From Duganella flavida (lineage in GTDB: Bacteria; Pseudomonadota; Gammaproteobacteria; Burkholderiales; Burkholderiaceae_D), in NCBI RefSeq assembly GCF_009857445.1, contig NZ_WWCN01000010.1, forward strand, positions 186,001 through 250,000: a DNA stretch of 64,000 bases, written 5' to 3'. Position 1 is the first letter of the stretch. Each line of letters opens with the position of its first letter. A model generated the notes under the pieces. It was not told the DNA's origin. It saw only the letters and a list, made by a program, of their open reading frames with translations, and ran no database searches. Position numbers and translations under genes: made by a program. Positions 59,263 through 64,000 of the stretch are shown piece by piece.

Positions 59263-61671
59263 ATGCAGAAAAACGGTGTGCTGGTGTGGTCCAGGCGTAT
59301 TTTGATCGCCGCTGTGGGTTTGCTGCTGCTGACGGTAGCCGCAGCGTGGCTGTATTTGCGTGGTTCGCTCGCGCAGCTTGAAGGCTCGCGCCAGACGGCG
59401 GGGATGGAAACCACGGCCAGCGTGGCGCGCGATGAGCATGGTGTGCCGTTGATCAGCGGCGGTAGCCGGGGCGACGTGGCCTATGCCACCGGTTTCGTGC
59501 ACGCGCAGGAGCGCTTCTTCCAGATGGATTTACTGCGCCGTGTGTCGGCTGGCGAATTGTCCGAGCTGTTTGGCGAGCGCGCGCTGCCGCTCGATAAATC
59601 GCACCGCCTGCACCGCTTCCGCGCGCGCGCCGAACTGGCATTGCAATCCATGTCGCCGGCCGACCGCGCGATCCTGGACCGTTACGTCAGCGGTGTCAAT
59701 GACGGCCTGAATGCGCTTAGCGCCAAGCCGTTCGAATATGCACTGGTCGGCCTGCCGCCGCGCGCGTGGGCGCCGGCTGACACCATGCTGGTTATCTGGG
59801 CTATGTACTTCGACCTGCAAGGTAGCCAGGAACCGCGGGAACTGGCGCGCGGCTGGTTCAAGGAGCACGCCACAGACGAACAGCGCGCCTTCCTCGCGCC
59901 GGAGTCGACGCCGTGGGATGCGCCGCTCGATGCGCAAGCCATCGCCGCCGCTGACGTGGTGATTCCAGCCGCGCCGCCTGTGTGGTGGGGCAAGCCGAAA
60001 GCGGCGGATGCGCCAGCGCCTACCAAGGTGGCGGCGGCGGAATTCCTCAACACCGTGGGCAGCAACAACTGGGCGGTGTCCGGCACGCGCAGCGACACCG
60101 GCGCAGCCATCATCGCCGACGATATGCACCTCGGGATTTCGCTGCCGACCATCTGGTATCGCGCCGCGCTGCAGTTCCCGGACGGGAAGGGCGGCCAGCG
60201 CCGCATGGTCGGCGTGACGCTGCCAGGTGCACCGCTGGTGGTGGTAGGTAGTAACGGCAAGGTGGCGTGGGGCTTCACCAACAGCTACGGCGATTACATG
60301 GACTTCATCGCGCTTGATAGCGATGCATCCAAGCCGGGGCAAGTGCGCACACAGGCGGGCTGGGAGACGCCGGTGCTGCATGAAGAGACCATCCTGGTGA
60401 AAGGCGCGCCTGCCACCAAGCTGGCCGTGCGCGATACCTCGCTTGGCCCGATCCGCGAGGCGATGGGCCGCAGCTACGCGCTGCACTGGACCGCGCACCT
60501 GCCGGGCGCCGTCAACTTCAACCTGGCTCGCATGGAATCAGCCGACACGCTGGATCAGGCGCTGACGGTTGCGGCCACGCTGGGCGTGCCGGCGCAGAAT
60601 TTCGTCGGCGGCGACGACAAGGGCAATATCGGCTGGACCATCGCCGGCCCGCTGCCGCGCCGTGCACCGGCTGGTGTGGCGTCGACTTATCCAATGAGCG
60701 CAGACGATGTAGCGGGCGTGTGGCAAGGCTGGCTGTCGCCGGCTGAATATCCGAAAGTGGTCAATCCGGCGACCGGCCATCTGGCCACCGCCAACAGCCG
60801 CCAGTTGGCCGGCGATGGCGCAGCGTTGATCGGCGACGGCGGCTTTGACCTTGGCGCGCGCACGCATCAGGTGCGCGACGACCTGGCTGCGCTGGGGACG
60901 AAAACCGATGTGCAGAAAGTCTACGCCATCGGCCTAGATGACCGTGCACTGTTCCTGACCGCGTGGCGCGAGCGCGCCGTCGCCACGCTGGACGCCAAGG
61001 CCGTTGAAGGCAACCCACAGCGCAAGGAAGCGCTGGCGCTGTTGAAAGACGGCTGGAGCGGTAAAGCCAGCGTCGATTCGGTGGGTTACCGGATTACGCG
61101 CGGTTTCATGTACGCGGTGTACGACATTGTCTACGAAAACGCCAATGCGGAACTGGCGACGATCGATCCGAAAGCCAGCATGGCGGCGGTGAGTTCGCGC
61201 TGGCCGGTGGTGCTGGCGCGCCTGCTGGACCAGCAGCCTGCCGGCTGGTTGCCGCCGCAGTACGCGGACTGGCAGGCCTTGCAGGTCGCAGCGATGGACC
61301 GTGTGATCAAGGACCTGACCAAGGATGGCCAGCCGCTGTCGGCCGCCACCTGGGGCCAGCGCAACACGGCCACCAGCGCGCATCCGATGGCGTCGGCAAT
61401 TCCGGTGCTGGGCAAATACCTGAAGGTAGCGCCGGATATGCTGCCGGGCGATCAGCACATGCCGCGCGTGTCGGGCCCTAACTTCGGCCAGTCCGAGCGC
61501 CTGACGGTATCGCCGGGCCATGAAGAGCAGGGCATCTTTAATATGCCGGCGGGGCAGAGCGGCCACCCATTGTCGCCTTACTTCCTGGATGGCCGCATGG
61601 ACTGGATTACCGGGCGGGCGTCGCCGCTGCTGCCGGGAGCTGCGCAGCATACGCTGACGTTTGTGAAGTAA
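59263..61671 (+). CDS. Penicillin acylase family Ntn hydrolase
   Basis: The 802-aa protein has a signal-anchor N-terminus (WSRRILIAAVGLLLLTVAAAW). An alpha chain follows, beginning VARDEHGVPLISG with AYATGFVHAQERFFQMDLLRR. A spacer leads to the beta-chain start in NTVGSNNWAVSG, whose Ser becomes the N-terminal nucleophile after self-cleavage. Later blocks FTNSYGDYMDF and NFVGGDDKGNIGW are also conserved. The family includes penicillin G acylases, cephalosporin acylases and AHL acylases of the QuiP/PvdQ kind. A periplasmic location suits quorum-signal or antibiotic side-chain cleavage. I start at ATG 59263. The 3' end overlaps the convergent acyltransferase gene by 65 nt. Confidence 0.92.
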   Translation: MQKNGVLVWSRRILIAAVGLLLLTVAAAWLYLRGSLAQLEGSRQTAGMETTASVARDEHGVPLISGGSRGDVAYATGFVHAQERFFQMDLLRRVSAGELSELFGERALPLDKSHRLHRFRARAELALQSMSPADRAILDRYVSGVNDGLNALSAKPFEYALVGLPPRAWAPADTMLVIWAMYFDLQGSQEPRELARGWFKEHATDEQRAFLAPESTPWDAPLDAQAIAAADVVIPAAPPVWWGKPKAADAPAPTKVAAAEFLNTVGSNNWAVSGTRSDTGAAIIADDMHLGISLPTIWYRAALQFPDGKGGQRRMVGVTLPGAPLVVVGSNGKVAWGFTNSYGDYMDFIALDSDASKPGQVRTQAGWETPVLHEETILVKGAPATKLAVRDTSLGPIREAMGRSYALHWTAHLPGAVNFNLARMESADTLDQALTVAATLGVPAQNFVGGDDKGNIGWTIAGPLPRRAPAGVASTYPMSADDVAGVWQGWLSPAEYPKVVNPATGHLATANSRQLAGDGAALIGDGGFDLGARTHQVRDDLAALGTKTDVQKVYAIGLDDRALFLTAWRERAVATLDAKAVEGNPQRKEALALLKDGWSGKASVDSVGYRITRGFMYAVYDIVYENANAELATIDPKASMAAVSSRWPVVLARLLDQQPAGWLPPQYADWQALQVAAMDRVIKDLTKDGQPLSAATWGQRNTATSAHPMASAIPVLGKYLKVAPDMLPGDQHMPRVSGPNFGQSERLTVSPGHEEQGIFNMPAGQSGHPLSPYFLDGRMDWITGRASPLLPGAAQHTLTFVK

Positions 61672-62815
61672 TCGGACCCAATCCAAACAGTGGGCGCAGC
61701 ACGGCGATGCGGCGCACCACTTCAAACACGCCGAAGCTGATGGTGAAGGTCAGCACGATCAGGAACACGCCTTCGGTGGCCGGCGCCAGCTTGATGGGCT
61801 TCATCCAGTGCGCCATTGTGACGATCAGCGTCTGGTGCAGGATGTAGACCGGGAACACGGCTTCGGTCAGGTAGCGGCGTTTGACGCTGTCGAAGTTCAG
61901 GTGGCGGTGGCCGAAGCCGCACACGGTCAAGATCGGCGCCCACTGGCACAGGCAGTAGATGGTGCGGAATACAGGCTTCCATTGTGTGACTTCCGGCGTG
62001 TTGGCCAGCGCTTCCGGAATCGACCAGTAGCAGACAATCAGCGCCCAACTGGCCAGCCACAGACCAAGGCTGGTCCAGCGCAGCGCTTCCACCTTGGCCC
62101 AGAAATCTGTCTGTGCCGCCAGCAGTGCGCCCAGTGCGAACAGGAAGAAGTAGTGGGCGTGGTTGTACCAGTCATCCACCAAAGCGTGCGTGGTGGGGAA
62201 ACTGTCGGCCAGTGTGAAGCGTGCAAAAGCTAGCACGGCGACCGGCAGCACGACGATGCGCCAGCCACTCAACAGGCGTCCCACCGCATTCGAGACCGTG
62301 TTGAAGCGCGCGCCCAGCAGCCACACGATCAAGCCGCCGATCATGGTGTAGGCCCACAGGTAGGCCACGAACCACAGATGATTCCAGGTTGGCATGCGCA
62401 GGCAATCGGTGCCGCGGCAGAAACCGTGGTAGCCGCTGACGTAGAGGCGCATGAATTCCTGGTAGCCGCCTTGATAAGCTACTTTTTCAACCACTTCAAA
62501 ATACGCTTGCGGCGGCACGATCACAAACATGCCGAATACCAGCGGCACCAGCAGCCGCCAGCTACGCTGTTTGAGCAGTGCGCCGACGCGGAATTTTTTC
62601 AACATGAAGGCGGTGGCCACGCCGGAGATCATGAACAGCAGGCCGAGACGCCACGGCGAGGATAAAATCATCAGCGGCTCGATGGCGTCGCTGGCGAACG
62701 GGCTTTTCACGTGCCAGTCCCAGGTCACGTAGTACATGCCGGTGTGGTAGAAGATCAGCACACAGAACGCGAAGATGCGGATCCAGTCGAGGAAATAGAG
62801 ACGGTTATTATTCAT
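61607..62815 (-). CDS. Acyltransferase-3 family membrane protein
   Basis: The 402-aa protein has about ten hydrophobic helices and the Acyl_transf_3 pattern. It has LDWIRIFAFCVLIFYHTGM at the N-terminus with the characteristic helix-1 Arg and His, MISGVATAFMLKKF in helix 3, NHLWFVAYLW in the middle, and FPVYILHQTLIVTMA near the C-terminus. These enzymes add acetyl or succinyl groups to sugars at the inner membrane, as in OpgC. The gene's ribosome site lies in a hairpin (62819-62840). Confidence 0.9.
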   Translation of the reverse strand: MNNNRLYFLDWIRIFAFCVLIFYHTGMYYVTWDWHVKSPFASDAIEPLMILSSPWRLGLLFMISGVATAFMLKKFRVGALLKQRSWRLLVPLVFGMFVIVPPQAYFEVVEKVAYQGGYQEFMRLYVSGYHGFCRGTDCLRMPTWNHLWFVAYLWAYTMIGGLIVWLLGARFNTVSNAVGRLLSGWRIVVLPVAVLAFARFTLADSFPTTHALVDDWYNHAHYFFLFALGALLAAQTDFWAKVEALRWTSLGLWLASWALIVCYWSIPEALANTPEVTQWKPVFRTIYCLCQWAPILTVCGFGHRHLNFDSVKRRYLTEAVFPVYILHQTLIVTMAHWMKPIKLAPATEGVFLIVLTFTISFGVFEVVRRIAVLRPLFGLGPITSQTSAYAAQLPAAAATPAR

Positions 62816-62818
62816 TGT

Positions 62819-62840
62819 TGGCTCCTTGTTAATGGAGCCA
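62819..62840 (-). promoter_or_regulatory. Hairpin covering the ribosome site of the acyltransferase gene
   Basis: On the minus strand TGGCTCC (62840-62834) pairs with GGAGCCA (62825-62819) across ATTAACAA. The right arm contains the Shine-Dalgarno GGAG, with ATG 3 nt after the stem. Folding would block translation initiation. Confidence 0.5.
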
Positions 62841-62909
62841 GATTAGCGACGCCCGCCGCGCGCGTCCATCGCGATGGGGCGAAATGGGCGCGGCGTGGGG
62901 TGAGTTGGA

Positions 62910-63626
62910 TCAGCCAGCGGCCAGGTGGGCTTCGACTTCCGCGCGGAACTGGCGGCTCAGTGGGACGCGGGTGCCGTTGCGGAGGATGATTTCGCCATCG
63001 CCTTTATCGAGGTTGGCGATGCTGGCGATCCAGCCTAGCTGGACGCCGGCGCGGCGGTGGCAGCGGATGAAGCCCGGGCCGAGTTTGTCGAGCAGACCGG
63101 CCAGCGTCTGGCGCATCAGCGGTTCGCCATCGGCGGTGTGCAGGATGATGTAGTTGTCGGCCGTTTCGATCCACTGGATTTGATCAACTTTCACTACGCG
63201 CGTGCCGCCGCGCTCCGGGACCAGCAGCTGGGTGACGGCGGGTAACGGCGCTTCGGCGGTAGGGTGCTGCTGCGCCATGCGATCGCGCACACGCTGCAAG
63301 GCGCGCTGCAGGCGTGGCTGGTCGTAGGGCTTGAGCAGGTAATCGATGGCGTTGGCGTCGAAGGCGCGGATGGCGTATTCGTCGTAGGCCGTCACGAACA
63401 CCACCAGCGGTGCGGGCGAGGGTAGCGAGGCGGCGACATCGAGGCCGGTAATTTCGGGCATCTGGATGTCGAGCAGCAGCACGTCCGGCGCGAAAGTCGG
63501 CAGGCATTCGAGCGCCTCCACGCCGTCGCGCGCTTCTTCGATGGCTGTGATGCCGGGCTCGGAGGCCAGCATGCGATGCAGCTTGTCGCGCGCCGGACGC
63601 TCGTCATCGACGATCAGGATGCGCAT
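62910..63626 (-). CDS. LytTR-family response regulator
   Basis: The 238-aa protein has a complete receiver (ILIVDDERPAR, phospho-acceptor Asp in LLLDIQMPEITGLD, Thr/Ala switch in VTAYDEYAIRAF, Lys in LLKPYDQ). A LytTR DNA-binding domain follows (DQIQWIETADNYIILHT, FIRCHRRAGVQL, NGTRVPLSRQF). It pairs with the LytS-type histidine kinase whose gene overlaps its start by 13 nt. Targets are unknown. Confidence 0.94.
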   Translation of the reverse strand: MRILIVDDERPARDKLHRMLASEPGITAIEEARDGVEALECLPTFAPDVLLLDIQMPEITGLDVAASLPSPAPLVVFVTAYDEYAIRAFDANAIDYLLKPYDQPRLQRALQRVRDRMAQQHPTAEAPLPAVTQLLVPERGGTRVVKVDQIQWIETADNYIILHTADGEPLMRQTLAGLLDKLGPGFIRCHRRAGVQLGWIASIANLDKGDGEIILRNGTRVPLSRQFRAEVEAHLAAG

Positions 63627-64000
63627 GGCAAGCTCACTTTGGCGCGCACGCCGGCCGGCGATAGTTGACTGAGCTCGAACGCCGCCCGCTCGCCATACAG
63701 CGCCGCCAGCCGCTCTCGCAAATTGCGCACGCCGATGCCGCCACTCGCCGCGCCGCCGGGCGGCAGCGTGCCGCTATCGTCTTCAATGCACATCAACAGG
63801 GTGCCTTGCTGGCGCTGGACAGCGATGCGGATGGCGGTTGGCTGGCGGCGCTTTTCGACGGTATGCTTGAACACATTCTCCAACAGCGGTTGCATGCTCA
63901 TCACCGGCACTTCGCACGCCAGCAGCGCATCGTCGATCGCCCATGTGATGCTGACGCGGTCCGCGAACCGCTCGCTCATCAAGGCTGCGTAGCCGCGCAG
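63614..64000 (-). CDS. LytS/YehU-type sensor histidine kinase, N-terminal part outside window
   Basis: The visible C-terminal part is the HATPase domain of a LytS-type kinase. The N box is MSMQPLLENVFKHTVEKRRQ, the G1-like acidic box is LMCIEDDSGTLPPGG, and the G2-like motif is GIGVRNLRERLAALYGERA. The His-kinase dimerisation part lies beyond the right edge of the window. It overlaps the LytTR regulator gene, its obvious partner. Confidence 0.92.
   Translation of the reverse strand: MRGYAALMSERFADRVSITWAIDDALLACEVPVMSMQPLLENVFKHTVEKRRQPTAIRIAVQRQQGTLLMCIEDDSGTLPPGGAASGGIGVRNLRERLAALYGERAAFELSQLSPAGVRAKVSLPCAS

Overview
The window is high-GC proteobacterial chromosome. Gene content suggests a betaproteobacterium of the Oxalobacteraceae type (Massilia/Duganella/Rugamonas-like). 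The clues are a decayed PEP-CTERM sorting signal, a non-phosphorylative L-arabinose pathway with an AraD1-type enzyme, a large TonB receptor, and many periplasmic or surface glycoside hydrolases. This placement is inferred from gene content, not from a marker gene. I see no rRNA, tRNA, insertion sequence or CRISPR array.

Layout. (1) 1-9.9 kb holds ordinary accessory metabolism: a truncated LuxR-type response regulator, a secreted metallo-beta-lactamase-fold hydrolase divergent from a LysR regulator, a TPR/glycine-rich membrane protein, D-amino acid dehydrogenase, a DUF885 protein, an FAD monooxygenase, a CTX-M/L2-like class A beta-lactamase with a coupled small gene, and a GFA-family protein. 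(2) 9.9-22.4 kb is the most unusual region. It is a compact, overlapping bacteriocin/microcin-type operon. It encodes a 65-aa double-glycine-type precursor, a hairpin attenuator, a short HlyD adaptor, a C39-peptidase ABC exporter, a YIP1 membrane protein, a MacA/MacB-like tripartite pump, a second ABC pair, a DsbA-like lipoprotein, a SelO-fold protein with an altered catalytic loop, and an HlyC-like acyltransferase. The last two resemble in type the two-protein C-terminal modification machinery of siderophore microcins, but no glycosyltransferase or siderophore esterase is present. (3) 22.4-30 kb carries an operon with a single-module membrane-anchored Pls/PosA-type NRPS (poly-epsilon-lysine-synthetase architecture), its phosphopantetheinyl transferase, a polysaccharide deacetylase and a YdeI-like protein. 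AMP nucleosidase and a PEP-CTERM gene relic follow. (4) 30.2-57.2 kb is an arabinan utilisation locus: TonB receptor, sugar:cation symporter, GH43, aldose epimerase, arabonate/xylonate dehydratase, AraD1, ketoglutarate semialdehyde dehydrogenase, sugar 1-dehydrogenase, GH97, GH51, two endo-arabinanase-like GH43s, GH127, a YtfQRT/YjfF-type ABC importer, another GH43, and a GbpR-like LysR regulator. (5) 57.2-64 kb holds signalling and miscellaneous genes: a receiver-like protein, a GAF protein, a MarR-GNAT fusion, a penicillin/AHL-acylase-type Ntn hydrolase, an acyltransferase-3 membrane protein, and a LytTR regulator with its histidine kinase (truncated).

How it works together. The arabinan locus would bind and import oligosaccharides, remove alpha- and beta-linked arabinofuranose, and oxidise L-arabinose to 2-oxoglutarate; no lactonase is present in the window. 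The bacteriocin operon would make a small GxxxG-rich peptide with one cysteine near each mature end and a C-terminal serine. The peptide would be cleaved and exported by the C39 transporter, possibly oxidised by the DsbA-like lipoprotein and modified by the SelO-like/HlyC-like pair, while the extra ABC systems and YIP1 protein are candidates for self-protection.
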